Shown: piece after piece, positions 25,028-33,508 of the stretch
Layout of the letters: every line of letters begins with the position of its first letter
Numbering within the stretch: position 1 is the first letter of the stretch
NCBI GenBank assembly: GCA_017529875.1
Contig: JAFXNC010000005.1
Span: forward strand, 35,786 to 99,785
DNA length: 64,000 nucleotides
Reading direction: 5' to 3'
Source: Ruminococcus sp.
Lineage (GTDB): Bacteria; Bacillota; Clostridia; Oscillospirales; Ruminococcaceae
Notes under the pieces: generated by a model
Seen by the model: only the letters and a program-made list of their open reading frames with translations
What the model was told of the DNA's origin: nothing
The model's database searches: none
Position numbers and translations under genes: made by a program

Positions 25028-25540
25028 ATGAAGAAAAAGATGATCGCACTTATGACAACTCTCGCAGTAGCGAGCACCGCAACTGTTACCGCTTTTGCAG
25101 TACCTAACGAAGGCACAGTTATCAACCCCACTACCGATCCCAAGACCGGAAGCACCGCAGTTCTCTTTGACTCCGGCGACGAGTATTATGAGGTCATTAT
25201 CCCCGCTCAGGTAGTTCTTTCTACCACCGCAGAGCAGGAGGTTTCTGTCGTGGCTCAGAACGTAAGACTGAGACAGCCAGCCAACGGTGCCAAGTTTATC
25301 CAGGTATCTGTCAGCCAGAACAACGACTTCAATGTATACAACGGCAGCGATTCCTTTGAGTATTCTGTCAAATTAAAGAATTCTGGAAAACCTCTTTCTG
25401 CCGGCAGCGGTGTCCTTGCTTTTGACCATGACGATCATCAGGAGATCCTATTCGGCACTGTTGACATGGATGATGTTCATGCAGCCGGTAACTATACCGG
25501 TAATCTGACCTTTGATATCACGACAGAGATATTGAGCTGA
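25028..25540 (+). CDS. Small secreted single-module IP protein, paralogue c
   Basis: 170 residues. Signal peptide to about FAVP (residue 25), linker with TDPKTGSTAVLFDSGD matching the DTAVLFSTEPG of paralogue a, module from YYEVIIPAQVVLST to AAGNYTGNLTFDITT. The tyrosine before V is shifted by one position against the others. AAAGGAGG precedes the ATG. The beginning of the mature protein and the opening strand are closer to paralogue a, the closing strand nearer to the 705-residue protein. Confidence 0.75.
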   Translation: MKKKMIALMTTLAVASTATVTAFAVPNEGTVINPTTDPKTGSTAVLFDSGDEYYEVIIPAQVVLSTTAEQEVSVVAQNVRLRQPANGAKFIQVSVSQNNDFNVYNGSDSFEYSVKLKNSGKPLSAGSGVLAFDHDDHQEILFGTVDMDDVHAAGNYTGNLTFDITTEILS

Positions 25541-25558
25541 TCACGGAGGTAGACGAAT

Positions 25559-26047
25559 ATGAAGAAAAAGCTCATAAGCGGACTTTCCGCACTTGCAATG
25601 CTGGCTATGCCTCTCACGGCTTATGCTGACCAGACCATTACCGAGCTGACCGATCCCCCGCAGGGCGATGCTGAGATAACCACCAACATCGACCCCACCT
25701 TCACCGTGACTATCCCTTCGGATGTTACCGTGGCTTTCGGTGACAACGATACTGCCTTCGGCACCGTTGAGCTGACACAGGCTCAGCTGGAGATCAATGC
25801 AGGCGTCAAGGTAACAGTCACCACCGACGGCGAGCTCAACAACGCTGCTGACGCTGCCCAGGTGATCCCCTACACCCTTACCTCTGAGGGCGCAGATATC
25901 GGCAAGGTATATGCTCAGGTGTTCACACAGGAGGGCGAAAGCTTCGACCTCACCATCCACATCGAGGATGCCGACTGGAACAGTGCTTACGCCGGTTCTT
26001 ACAGCGATACCGTAGTATTCGATGTTGAATACGTCGTTTCAAACTGA
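25559..26047 (+). CDS. Small secreted single-module IP protein, paralogue d
   Basis: 162 residues, the shortest copy. Signal peptide MKKKLISGLSALAMLAMPLTAYA, linker, module from FTVTIPSDVTVAFGDND to YAGSYSDTVVFDVEYVV. Strong ribosome site (CGGAGG). Overall acidic, cysteine-free, as the other small copies. It is followed after 15 bases by the anchored protein that closes the operon. Confidence 0.75.
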   Translation: MKKKLISGLSALAMLAMPLTAYADQTITELTDPPQGDAEITTNIDPTFTVTIPSDVTVAFGDNDTAFGTVELTQAQLEINAGVKVTVTTDGELNNAADAAQVIPYTLTSEGADIGKVYAQVFTQEGESFDLTIHIEDADWNSAYAGSYSDTVVFDVEYVVSN

Positions 26048-26062
26048 TAAGGAGTTGATGGC

Positions 26063-26710
26063 ATGAAAAAAGCCGCAGCCTTCCTGCTGTCGCTTTCGAT
26101 GCTTGCAGCGGTCTCGTTGACGGCATTTGCTGACGATACCCCGCCGCCGAACACAGCTCCCGGAGAAGCAGTCATAGGCACCGAGGTGCCTGCGGGTCAC
26201 ACCGTGACTGTAACTCTGATAGGCGAGGGCTCCTACACCCTCGACGGCAGCACCGGTTCGGTGTTCACGGTGGAACGCCTCGCCCAGCCCAAGCTGGAGA
26301 TCACTCCCGGCGAGGGAGGGGAGATCGTTTCGGTGACTCTCAACGGCACCGAGATAGTCTCCGAGGTCATCGACGGCAAATATCAGCTTGCGCCTGTTTA
26401 CGAGGACAAGGACATAGTCATCACGATAGAGACGCACTTTGTCCCTCCCGACAGCTCCGAGTCCGAGCCTGACAGCTCCGAGTCCGAGCCTGACAGCTCC
26501 GAATCAGAGCCCGAGAGCTCCGAGTCCGAGCCCGAAAGCTCCGAGTCAGAGTCCAAGCCTGACAGCTCCGAGCCCACAAGCTCCGTTCCTGACAACCACA
26601 ACACCAACCCCTCTACGGGCGTTATTGGCGGTGTGTCGGCAGGCACGATAGTTCTGATAGCTGCACTCACAGCTGTAAAGCGTAAAGGCAAAGACAGCAA
26701 CGAAGAATAA
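26063..26710 (+). CDS. Cell-surface protein with Ser/Glu/Pro repeats and NPSTG anchor
   Basis: 215 residues. Signal peptide (cleaved near AFADD), a beta-rich domain of about 95 residues (VPAGHTVTVTLIGEGSYTL and following), a stalk of SSESEPD/E heptads (about 130-170), then NPSTG, a hydrophobic helix and a basic tail (VKRKGK). NPxTG plus helix plus basic tail has the form of a sortase-type cell-wall anchor, though no sortase gene lies in the window. As the only anchored member it may fix the secreted proteins to the wall. The frameshifted gene at 40992-41287 has the same kind of stalk and anchor. Confidence 0.78.
   Translation: MKKAAAFLLSLSMLAAVSLTAFADDTPPPNTAPGEAVIGTEVPAGHTVTVTLIGEGSYTLDGSTGSVFTVERLAQPKLEITPGEGGEIVSVTLNGTEIVSEVIDGKYQLAPVYEDKDIVITIETHFVPPDSSESEPDSSESEPDSSESEPESSESEPESSESESKPDSSEPTSSVPDNHNTNPSTGVIGGVSAGTIVLIAALTAVKRKGKDSNEE
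26452..26577 (+). repeat. Tandem repeat coding the Ser/Glu/Pro stalk
   Basis: Six imperfect 21-base units, each AGCTCCGA(G/A)TC(C/A)GAGCC(T/C)GA-like, code for SSESEPD/E heptads. Synonymous changes between units show they are not a recent slip, but the number may vary between strains. Confidence 0.8.
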
Positions 26711-26720
26711 AGCATAAAAA

Positions 26721-26752
26721 TCCCCGCAGGGCGTTTCCTGCGGGGAATTTTT
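26721..26752. terminator. Terminator of the surface-protein cluster
   Basis: TCCCCGCAGG (26721-26730) and CCTGCGGGGA (26737-26746) form a 10-bp perfect stem followed by ATTTTT; A-rich on the other side, so it also serves the convergent ABC operon. Confidence 0.9.
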
Positions 26753-26768
26753 GCGTCTGTATGATTGC

Positions 26769-27746
26769 TCAGCCGGCGGTGTAGATACGTGTGATGATCT
26801 CGTCCATGGGCAGCGACCGCACCGAGATATCGGTGAAGTCCACAGTGCTTGACAGCGTGGCGAGGAACTCTGTGATGCTGCGCTGCTCGGTGTCCACCTC
26901 CAGGCTTATGCGAAGCCTGTCCTCACCGGGCTTTACCGCAACGCCGTTGATCTCGCTGCCGGTGAAGGGCTTTGCCAGAGTCAGGTCGATCATTTTCTTG
27001 CTGCCCAGGGTCGTCCTGAGCTTGTCAAGAGAGTTATCAAATACTTTTCTGCCGTGGTTGATGATGATGACGTTGTCCGCCAGCTGTTCCACGTCTTCCA
27101 GGTCGTGGGTAGTCAGGATGAAGGTGGTGCCGTTTCGGTTCATCCGGGAGATCACCTCGCGGATCTTGTTCTTGGCGATGACGTCCAGACCGATAGTGGG
27201 CTCGTCGAGGAACACGATCTTCGGCGCGTGGAGCATGGACATGATGAACTCACATTTCATCCGCTCTCCCAGGGAAAGCACTCTTGTGGGCTTGTGTATC
27301 ACGTCCCCCACGTCGAACAGCTCTGTCATATCGTCAAGGCGCTTTTTGTAGTCGGCGTCGGAGATGCCGTAGATAGCCTTGTTCATGGCGAAGCTGTCCA
27401 CAGGCGGGATGTCGAAGATGAGCTGGGACTTCTGCCCGAAGACTGCGCCTATCCTGCGGACGTATTTTGTCCTGTCTTTGGCAGGGGAGAAGCCCATTAC
27501 GTCGATGCTGCCGCCGGTGGGGAACAGCGCCCCGCAGAGCATCTTGATAGTGGTGGACTTGCCCGCGCCGTTGGGCCCGAGGATGCCGCAGACAGTGCCC
27601 TCCTCAATGGTGAAGGACACCCCGTCAACGGCGCTGACGGTCACTTTCTCGCGCTTGAAAAAGCTTTTGAGCGCCGCGGAAAAGCCGCTGCCGCGCTTGT
27701 ATGTGGTGTAGATCTTGGAGAGGTCCCGGACCTTGATGATCTCCAT
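26769..27746 (-). CDS. ABC transporter ATPase (COG4586-type)
   Basis: 325 residues. The characteristic N-terminal insertion (KIYTTYKRGSG... KREKVTVSAVDGVSF) precedes Walker A GPNGAGKST; signature LSLGERMKCEF and Walker B IVFLDEPTIGLD with the switch His in TTHDLEDVE are intact. The start at 27746 overlaps the stop of the upstream permease by one base. Known relatives form a three-subunit exporter with permeases of the COG3694 and COG4587 type, here 27746-28522 and 28526-29344. Substrate unknown. Confidence 0.88.
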   Translation of the reverse strand: MEIIKVRDLSKIYTTYKRGSGFSAALKSFFKREKVTVSAVDGVSFTIEEGTVCGILGPNGAGKSTTIKMLCGALFPTGGSIDVMGFSPAKDRTKYVRRIGAVFGQKSQLIFDIPPVDSFAMNKAIYGISDADYKKRLDDMTELFDVGDVIHKPTRVLSLGERMKCEFIMSMLHAPKIVFLDEPTIGLDVIAKNKIREVISRMNRNGTTFILTTHDLEDVEQLADNVIIINHGRKVFDNSLDKLRTTLGSKKMIDLTLAKPFTGSEINGVAVKPGEDRLRISLEVDTEQRSITEFLATLSSTVDFTDISVRSLPMDEIITRIYTAG

Positions 27747-28522
27747 TATCCGCCCACCCCCTCGTATCGTTTTATCATAATGTGGTATATCCATATCCCG
27801 AAGGCCAGGAACACCAGGCAGGGAATGACAGCGATGAGCATATACCCCTCGACCTCTCCCAGCAGCGCAGACGCCGGGAAGAACCCTACCGACGCCACCG
27901 GGATGATGAAGGCTGTCAGCACCTTGACGGCCTTGGGAAAGATGCCCGCGGGGTACTTGCCGAACTCGGAGATGCTGTCGAAGATCTCGGGTATGCGGGA
28001 GTTGCCCACCCATTTGAAGCTTATGGCTGCCATGATAAGGTCAAGGCCGCACAGCACAGCCGCCCCTGCTAAGAACAGCACCATAAACGCCGGTACTCCG
28101 GCGGCGGAGGTGCAGCTTTTGACAGCGGAGACCACCGTCATCACCAGCCCGCCGATGAACAGTCCCAGGCTGCCGGTGGAGAAGTTCACCGCCGTCAGGT
28201 AGAACAGCGGCGGCAGAGGTTTGAGCAGCACCGTCTCGAAGCTGCCCTCGCGTATATGATCCATAGTCGCCCACATGACGCCCTGTGTCACCATGGAGGA
28301 AAGCCCCGTTGACATGGCGAACACCGACTGTATCAGCAGCACCTGCCACATGGACCAGCCGGGGAAGGATGCGCCGTTGGCGTAGATCACCACCGTCACC
28401 AGAGGAAAGAGGATATTCGACAGCAGCGACATGATGTTGCCCAGCAGGAAGTCCGCCCGGTATGCCGCGGCCTGGGAGAAGGCTATCCGCAGGCAGGTGA
28501 AGTATATCTTTATGTATCTCAT
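27746..28522 (-). CDS. ABC-2 type permease (COG3694/COG4587-type)
   Basis: 258 residues, six predicted membrane helices. The family traits are the N-terminal FSQAAAYRADFLLGN stretch before helix 1 and the cytosolic loop IREGSFETVLLKPLPP between helices 2 and 3. Three bases separate it from the other permease gene, and it overlaps the ATPase gene by one base. Confidence 0.85.
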   Translation of the reverse strand: MRYIKIYFTCLRIAFSQAAAYRADFLLGNIMSLLSNILFPLVTVVIYANGASFPGWSMWQVLLIQSVFAMSTGLSSMVTQGVMWATMDHIREGSFETVLLKPLPPLFYLTAVNFSTGSLGLFIGGLVMTVVSAVKSCTSAAGVPAFMVLFLAGAAVLCGLDLIMAAISFKWVGNSRIPEIFDSISEFGKYPAGIFPKAVKVLTAFIIPVASVGFFPASALLGEVEGYMLIAVIPCLVFLAFGIWIYHIMIKRYEGVGG

Positions 28523-28525
28523 GGC

Positions 28526-29344
28526 TCACGCTCCGACTGCCGTAAATCGCCGTATCGACGCACGGTATAGTACTTCGCTCAGCAGCGCCGTCACAGCCGC
28601 GGCTATGGCCTGACACAGCACAGCCTGCGGTATGGACAGCCCCAGCTCGCCTATGCTGTCGCTGCCTGTCCAGACCATCGCGGTGATGTAGTTGGTGTAC
28701 TGAAATGGCAGGAACATCATCACCCGCTGCAATGCCCCCGGGAAAAAGCTAATGGGTATCAGCGCCCCGGAGAACACCGATGCCAGCAGCATATACACCG
28801 TCCGGATGCCCCTCGCCTGCACAAAATAGAAGGCGGTCATGCCGATGCAGTAGTTGACATAGAACTGCATCAGGAAGGTGAGCGCCACCGAGAGCAGCGT
28901 CCAGCCCGTATACGCAGGGACAATGTCTATCCTAAACAGCAGCATGAAAACGAAAAAGCATGGCAAAAACTCAAAGAAGAACCCCAGTATCCGGTGGCCT
29001 ATCTTCTGCGACAGGGCGAAGAACCTGTGATGCACCGGCCGCAGGGCAAAGATGAGGAACTTTCCTGTGCGCACCAGCATTTGCAGGTTCCAGTCGGCGA
29101 AATCCATAGTCAGGTAGCCGATGAGCGCCGACACTCCGAAGTAGCGGATAGTCTGTTCAAGCTCCATGCCTCCGAAGGTGCTGCTGCTGCCGTATACCGC
29201 AGTCCAGATAAAATACTGCACGATGAAATACACAGGCCCCACGAAGGCCGACACAAGGGAGTGGGTGCGGTAGGCACTCCACTCCTTGTAGGTCACGAAC
29301 GCCACAGCCCTGCATACCGCCAGCCTGTGTCTGAGACGGTTCAT
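28526..29344 (-). CDS. ABC-2 type permease (COG4587/COG3694-type)
   Basis: 272 residues, six predicted membrane helices, a paralogue of the next gene: FVTYKEWSAYRTHSLVSAFVG before helix 1 and the loop LQMLVRTGKFLIFALRPV. The start is ATG 29344, whose ATGA overlaps the stop of the serine hydrolase gene, so the transporter is translationally coupled to the hydrolase. Confidence 0.85.
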   Translation of the reverse strand: MNRLRHRLAVCRAVAFVTYKEWSAYRTHSLVSAFVGPVYFIVQYFIWTAVYGSSSTFGGMELEQTIRYFGVSALIGYLTMDFADWNLQMLVRTGKFLIFALRPVHHRFFALSQKIGHRILGFFFEFLPCFFVFMLLFRIDIVPAYTGWTLLSVALTFLMQFYVNYCIGMTAFYFVQARGIRTVYMLLASVFSGALIPISFFPGALQRVMMFLPFQYTNYITAMVWTGSDSIGELGLSIPQAVLCQAIAAAVTALLSEVLYRASIRRFTAVGA

Positions 29345-30537
29345 ATGAGCCCCGACCAGATGATGTTCTGAACGTTGTAAAGGGGCTCGGGACACCAGCC
29401 TCCCGGCACCTTGTTAAAGGGCACATACCATGCCGCCACCAGCTGTTCATCCAGGTCGATGTCGATAGAGGATGCCCCGGAGCCCTCGTGCATGATAGTG
29501 CGGTCGGAGTAGGTGAATGCAGGGGTGCGCCTGATGTCAAAGCCTATGCCGTAGAGCCTGTTGGGCTCCTGAGCGCCCCAGCAGCGGTCGGGGATGTTGC
29601 AAAGCTGCACCGTGCTCATCTTCTCCACAGACTTCCTGCCCAGGATACGGGCACCGTCCAGCCTGCCGTTGTAAACGAAGGCGTTTCCGAAGCGCACCAG
29701 GTCATACACCGTGGAATTGATCCCGCCGCCGGTGGGGGGGATCTTTTCCCACATCTCATCTTCCTCGGTCATGGGTCTGTTGCCGGAGACCAGGAGTTTC
29801 AGATAATCCGCCGTATTTTTGTCATAGTGGTAGAATCTGTCTGCTATGTCCTGGGTGATGTCCTTGTCGAAGCAGCTGTCCTTCAGGTTCAGGGGCTTGA
29901 GGATCTTCTGGGTTATGTAGTCAACAGCAGGTATGCCGCTGGCACGTCCGATTATCTCACCGAGGACGCAGAAGAGGAAAGAGCTGTACTGCCATTCCGT
30001 TCCCACCGGCCTGCGCAGACCTGCGGAAATGCCCGCAGAGATCCAGTCGAAGGCTCTCTGCTTGTCCCAGGCCTTGAATTCGGTCTTGATGAGCTCCCAG
30101 CTGCTCTTGGGAAAAAGCTCGTCAAAGCATCCCGCGTCGGGGTAGAGCCCGGAGGTGTGGGTCAGCAGGTGGATGAGCTTAACATCAGAGAAAGGCCTCC
30201 TTGCAAACTGGGGCAGCCAGTTGCCTACCGGGTCGTTGAGGTTGAAGATGCCGTCCTCTGCCAGCTGCATCATGGCGGTGGCGGTGAATACCTTGGTTAT
30301 TGAGGCTATACCGAAGACTGTATCGGGTCTCATGGGGGTGTCCTCGCCGACAGAGTTGTTCCTGCCCAGGGCACCGTGAGCGATGATCTTGCCCTTGTGG
30401 GAGATGCAGTAAGCCGCTCCGTGAACCAGCTCCCGGTCGATCATGCTTTGCAGCCGCTCGTTGAGCTTGTCTATCCTGCTCTCGTCGTAGCCTGTCTCAG
30501 CGGGCTTGCAGTCTGTCTTTCCTAACATCACGTTCAT
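29341..30537 (-). CDS. Serine hydrolase of the beta-lactamase/penicillin-binding fold
   Basis: 398 residues. The active-site S-x-x-K is SITK at 79-82 (FGIASITKVFTA); the Tyr motif is the YSS in TEWQYSSFLF near 180, and HEGSG stands where class C enzymes have KTG. No signal peptide or membrane helix is visible, so it acts in the cytosol, unlike true beta-lactamases. Such class-C-like proteins are often esterases or D-peptide hydrolases. AGGAGG precedes the ATG. It is the first gene of a four-gene operon with an ABC exporter, suggesting that it processes or neutralises what the exporter handles. Confidence 0.85.
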   Translation of the reverse strand: MNVMLGKTDCKPAETGYDESRIDKLNERLQSMIDRELVHGAAYCISHKGKIIAHGALGRNNSVGEDTPMRPDTVFGIASITKVFTATAMMQLAEDGIFNLNDPVGNWLPQFARRPFSDVKLIHLLTHTSGLYPDAGCFDELFPKSSWELIKTEFKAWDKQRAFDWISAGISAGLRRPVGTEWQYSSFLFCVLGEIIGRASGIPAVDYITQKILKPLNLKDSCFDKDITQDIADRFYHYDKNTADYLKLLVSGNRPMTEEDEMWEKIPPTGGGINSTVYDLVRFGNAFVYNGRLDGARILGRKSVEKMSTVQLCNIPDRCWGAQEPNRLYGIGFDIRRTPAFTYSDRTIMHEGSGASSIDIDLDEQLVAAWYVPFNKVPGGWCPEPLYNVQNIIWSGLI

Positions 30538-30597
30538 GTCTTTTCCTCCTGTGTATTTATATTCAGCCCGGTGCATGACCGGAAACGCTGCAAGAAT

Positions 30598-30626
30598 ATT
30601 ATAGCATACGGTGATATGAAATGCAA
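30598..30626 (-). promoter_or_regulatory. Promoter of the hydrolase-ABC operon
   Basis: Minus strand TTGCAT (30621-30626), 17 bases, TATAAT (30598-30603). Confidence 0.8.
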
Positions 30627-30634
30627 GTATGCGC

Positions 30635-31306
30635 TCAGAACAGTTTTATCATCCTGTCGTATACCGCAGTGAAGCCACCTGAGAGCTCCCGGTCGGTGTG
30701 GTAGTGCCCGAAGAACCACCGCTGAAACTCCACGGTATTCCGGAGCTTTTCGAGGTAGTTGTCAAGAACCGACTCCTGTTCGTAAACAACGGCGCCCAGC
30801 TCATGTATCACCGACAGCGGCGCAGTGTGGGTCAGGATGTAGTCCACCCTGCCGCAGCAGGCTTCGAGGGTCAGATCTGCATGGGCGTACTGCTCCGGCG
30901 AGGGCTGTTCCTCCGCAAACCAGTTATAGCCCTCCCGCCGGCAGCTCTTGTCATGGGAGTAAGCCCCTCCCATGCAGAAGAAAGTCCTGCCCTCGATGTT
31001 ATACAGCTCGCCCCGCATCAGGCGGATGATGTTCTGCTCGATGACCTGCGCCTTACCGCCGTTCCAGCCGGAGGCGGGGTATTCGCTGAGCAGCCGGTGA
31101 TCCTCGTGGTTGCCGTCGATGAAGCAAAAACAAAAGGGCTCCCTCCGGAGCTTTAAATATGAGATCCTGTCGTCCGGGTGATCCGACACAAAGCCGAAAT
31201 CCCCGGTGATGAGGACGGTGTCCCCGGGCATGACGCCGTTTGCCGCCAGCCGGCCCATGAGCCCGTCATAGCCGCCGTGGGTGTCGCCGGTTATCCAAAG
31301 TGACAC
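30635..31306 (-). CDS. Calcineurin-like metallophosphatase
   Basis: 223 residues. Metal and catalytic motifs in order: GDTHGG near the N-end, GDFGF, GNHED, LTHTAP, and GHYHTD near the C-end; this is a complete di-metal phosphoesterase site. Start assigned to GTG 31306, seven bases after GGAAG; the ATG six codons upstream overlaps that site. Substrate not predictable; relatives cleave dinucleoside polyphosphates, nucleic acids or phosphoproteins. Confidence 0.87.
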   Translation of the reverse strand: MSLWITGDTHGGYDGLMGRLAANGVMPGDTVLITGDFGFVSDHPDDRISYLKLRREPFCFCFIDGNHEDHRLLSEYPASGWNGGKAQVIEQNIIRLMRGELYNIEGRTFFCMGGAYSHDKSCRREGYNWFAEEQPSPEQYAHADLTLEACCGRVDYILTHTAPLSVIHELGAVVYEQESVLDNYLEKLRNTVEFQRWFFGHYHTDRELSGGFTAVYDRMIKLF

Positions 31307-31333
31307 AGTGCATCTTCCTTTCATAAATCAACA

Positions 31334-31357
31334 GCAGGCAGCCCGGGAGCTGCCTGC
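31334..31357 (-). terminator. Hairpin after the sensor-GGDEF gene
   Basis: GCAGGCAGC (31334-31342) pairs with GCTGCCTGC (31349-31357), a 9-bp stem; only a weak T run follows on the minus strand. Confidence 0.55.
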
Positions 31358-31366
31358 GCTGAGATC

Positions 31367-33286
31367 TTAGTATTTTCTGATAGTCTTTCTGCGGTGCTTT
31401 TCGATGTACATACGGCTGTCGGCCTCGCCTTTGAGCTCGGTCAGGTCGGTGTTATCATCCGGTTTGAGGGTGATATGACCGCAGCTGCATCCCAGCTTGT
31501 AGGGGGTGCGCTGTTCGGCGTTGTAGCCGTCGATGCGCTCATAGACCTGCTTGATGAGCCTGTCGGGTTCCTCCGGGTCGTCGAAGGCCGTGAGTATCAT
31601 GAACTCGTCGCCGCCCGTCCGGACGCAGATGCTGCCCTCGGGGAACACCTCTTTAAGTGTCGCCGAGCAGATCGAGATAGCATTGTCGCCTTCCTCATGG
31701 CCATAGCCGTCGTTGATAGGCTTGAGGCCGTCCACGTCGGCGCAGGTGACCGAGAAGTACCGTCCCTCGGCGATGGTCTTTTTGAGCAGCTCGTTTTCAT
31801 ATTTTTTCATGCCGCGCCTGTTGTAGAGCCCTGTGAGAGCGTCGTGGAGGTTGAGCAGCTCCAGCTCGCCCAAAGCTTTTTCCAGCTTGTTGTTCATGTA
31901 GAAGCTTCCCGCGTTGTTGCAGATAGATTGCAGCCATACCGCCAGCAGGTCGCCCTCGATGTTGATAGTGGAGAGGGTAGCCGCCATATATCCGAGAAGC
32001 ACGCTCTTGAAGTAAAGGGGCGTAAAAGCCACGGTAACGGGGGCGTTCTCGTCGCTCAGTCCCCCGGGGATAAGGTCTGCGGTGGCAAACTCCGTACCAA
32101 AGGGCACCTCATGCCCCCACTGGTACATGGAGACCATAGTGTCCGGTACCGTCCAGGGCTGGATGTCCTTGTCAATGTTGATCTTGTCCTTGGACTTTTC
32201 GATCTCGGAGCTGATGCAGACGTAGAGCTTTTTGAGCTTGAATATTTTCGCACCGTATTCCAGTCCCTCAAACAGCTCCGAGGAATCCTCCACCTTTGCA
32301 AACTCCATGTTCATATCCAGCAGGTAGCGGGTGAACTGCTTGAAATCCAGCTGATAGGCGGTGCGCTGATTGTAGGTGATCTCGTCGGGGCGCAGTACCG
32401 GCACACAGCCGCAGCTCTGCCCCTTGACCAGCACAGAATCCACATATGTGATATCCTCGGGCTCCTTGCCCGCCAGAGCGTCGGTGATGAGCTCCACCGC
32501 TACGCCCCCCGCCTCGAAGGTGGCTCTGCGCACAGTAGTGGGAACAGGGGAGTAGTCCTGGCACTCTCTCAGGGAATCAAAACCTGTAACGATGATATCG
32601 TCGGGTATTTTCAGCCCGTGCTTTTTGAGGGTATCCATGCAGAAAAAGGCCATAGTGTCGTTGGCGCAGACTATCGCCTCCGGCAGCTCGGGTTTTTTAA
32701 GTATCTCCTCGGTGCAGTCAACGGCCTTGCGCCAGAACTCCCCGAAGAATATCCTGTCCTCCTCAACGGGCAGACCGTGCCTGATCAGCGTGGCCTTGTA
32801 GGCGTCGAGTCTTTCCTCGGACTGGACATTGTTGTCCTTAAAGCCTCCGATAAAGTCGATCTTGGTGAGGCCGTGCTCTGTGATAAGATGCTCCACCACC
32901 GAGGACATGGCATACTTGTTGCTGAGGATTATTCTCTTGTTGTCGGCATGGAAGTTGTCGTCCACGTTGATGAGGGGGATGTTCCGCTCGGCGGCCTTGC
33001 GCCTGATCTCGAAGAAGGTCTCCTCTCCCAGCAGCGACTCGCCGAAAATAACGATGCCGTCGATGATATCGTAGTTCATGATCTTGTAAACCGACATCTC
33101 GCCGTTGAGCAGATTCTCGGAGATCACAAGATCTAGCCCGCGCTCGGGCTTGTGGGTAGTATTATAGAACACCAGAAGATCATACCCGAGCTCCTGACAT
33201 TTGCAGTGTACGCCGTGGACGACGTCCATTTCGTAATCAAGGTCAAAACCGGTCACACACACGGCGATAGTAGTCCTTCTTTTCAA
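31367..33286 (-). CDS. Diguanylate cyclase with a cytosolic LacI-type sugar-sensing domain
   Basis: 639 residues. Residues 1-275 match the periplasmic-binding-protein-like sensor of LacI repressors (TIAVCVTGFDLDYEMDVV, EAIVCANDTMAFFCMDTLKKHGLKIPDDIIVTGFDS) but have no DNA-binding head, signal peptide or membrane helix. A middle region of about 170 residues (Cys-rich at GQSCGC) leads to a GGDEF domain with intact GGDEF (TGGDEFMIL), DVDGLKPIND and no RxxD inhibitory site. It probably makes c-di-GMP in response to a cytosolic sugar. The start is TTG 33286, seven bases after GGGAGGAGG; the longer frame has no support. Confidence 0.88.
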   Translation of the reverse strand: MKRRTTIAVCVTGFDLDYEMDVVHGVHCKCQELGYDLLVFYNTTHKPERGLDLVISENLLNGEMSVYKIMNYDIIDGIVIFGESLLGEETFFEIRRKAAERNIPLINVDDNFHADNKRIILSNKYAMSSVVEHLITEHGLTKIDFIGGFKDNNVQSEERLDAYKATLIRHGLPVEEDRIFFGEFWRKAVDCTEEILKKPELPEAIVCANDTMAFFCMDTLKKHGLKIPDDIIVTGFDSLRECQDYSPVPTTVRRATFEAGGVAVELITDALAGKEPEDITYVDSVLVKGQSCGCVPVLRPDEITYNQRTAYQLDFKQFTRYLLDMNMEFAKVEDSSELFEGLEYGAKIFKLKKLYVCISSEIEKSKDKINIDKDIQPWTVPDTMVSMYQWGHEVPFGTEFATADLIPGGLSDENAPVTVAFTPLYFKSVLLGYMAATLSTINIEGDLLAVWLQSICNNAGSFYMNNKLEKALGELELLNLHDALTGLYNRRGMKKYENELLKKTIAEGRYFSVTCADVDGLKPINDGYGHEEGDNAISICSATLKEVFPEGSICVRTGGDEFMILTAFDDPEEPDRLIKQVYERIDGYNAEQRTPYKLGCSCGHITLKPDDNTDLTELKGEADSRMYIEKHRRKTIRKY

Positions 33287-33338
33287 GGAGATACCTCCTC
33301 CCAATTCGTTTTCGGCTCATTATAATAAGCCAAGTATA

Positions 33339-33367
33339 ATTATATCACATCTTTAAGAACAATTCAA
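33339..33367 (-). promoter_or_regulatory. Promoter of the sensor-GGDEF gene
   Basis: Minus strand TTGAAT (33362-33367), 17 bases, TATAAT (33339-33344). A second TATAAT-like box at about 33320-33325 is nearer the gene. Confidence 0.75.
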
Positions 33368-33441
33368 TGCTTTTTTGATAGAAATTTGTGGAAAAATTCA
33401 ATAATACTGTGTGGAGTATACAAGTTTGAGCGGCATTGTGC

Positions 33442-33470
33442 TTGCAAAACCCGGCGGCCTGTGTTATAAT
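33442..33470 (+). promoter_or_regulatory. Promoter of the zinc-ribbon membrane protein gene
   Basis: TTGCAA (33442-33447), 17 bases, TATAAT (33465-33470). Confidence 0.8.
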
Positions 33471-33508
33471 AGTACTGTCAATATCCGGAAAATAAAGGAG
33501 GCGGCAAT

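Noticed and set aside
23882..26047. WxL-domain proteins
   Set aside because: The strand order is similar, but the two W-x-L motifs that define the domain are missing.
26452..26577. CRISPR-like array
   Set aside because: The repeats are coding heptads without spacers inside an intact gene.
29157..29540. 127-codon minus-strand frame across the hydrolase-permease junction
   Set aside because: It is out of frame with both genes, which overlap by ATGA, and has no start signal.
31394..33136. 580-codon plus-strand frame
   Set aside because: Shadow of the sensor-GGDEF gene; no start signal or domain.
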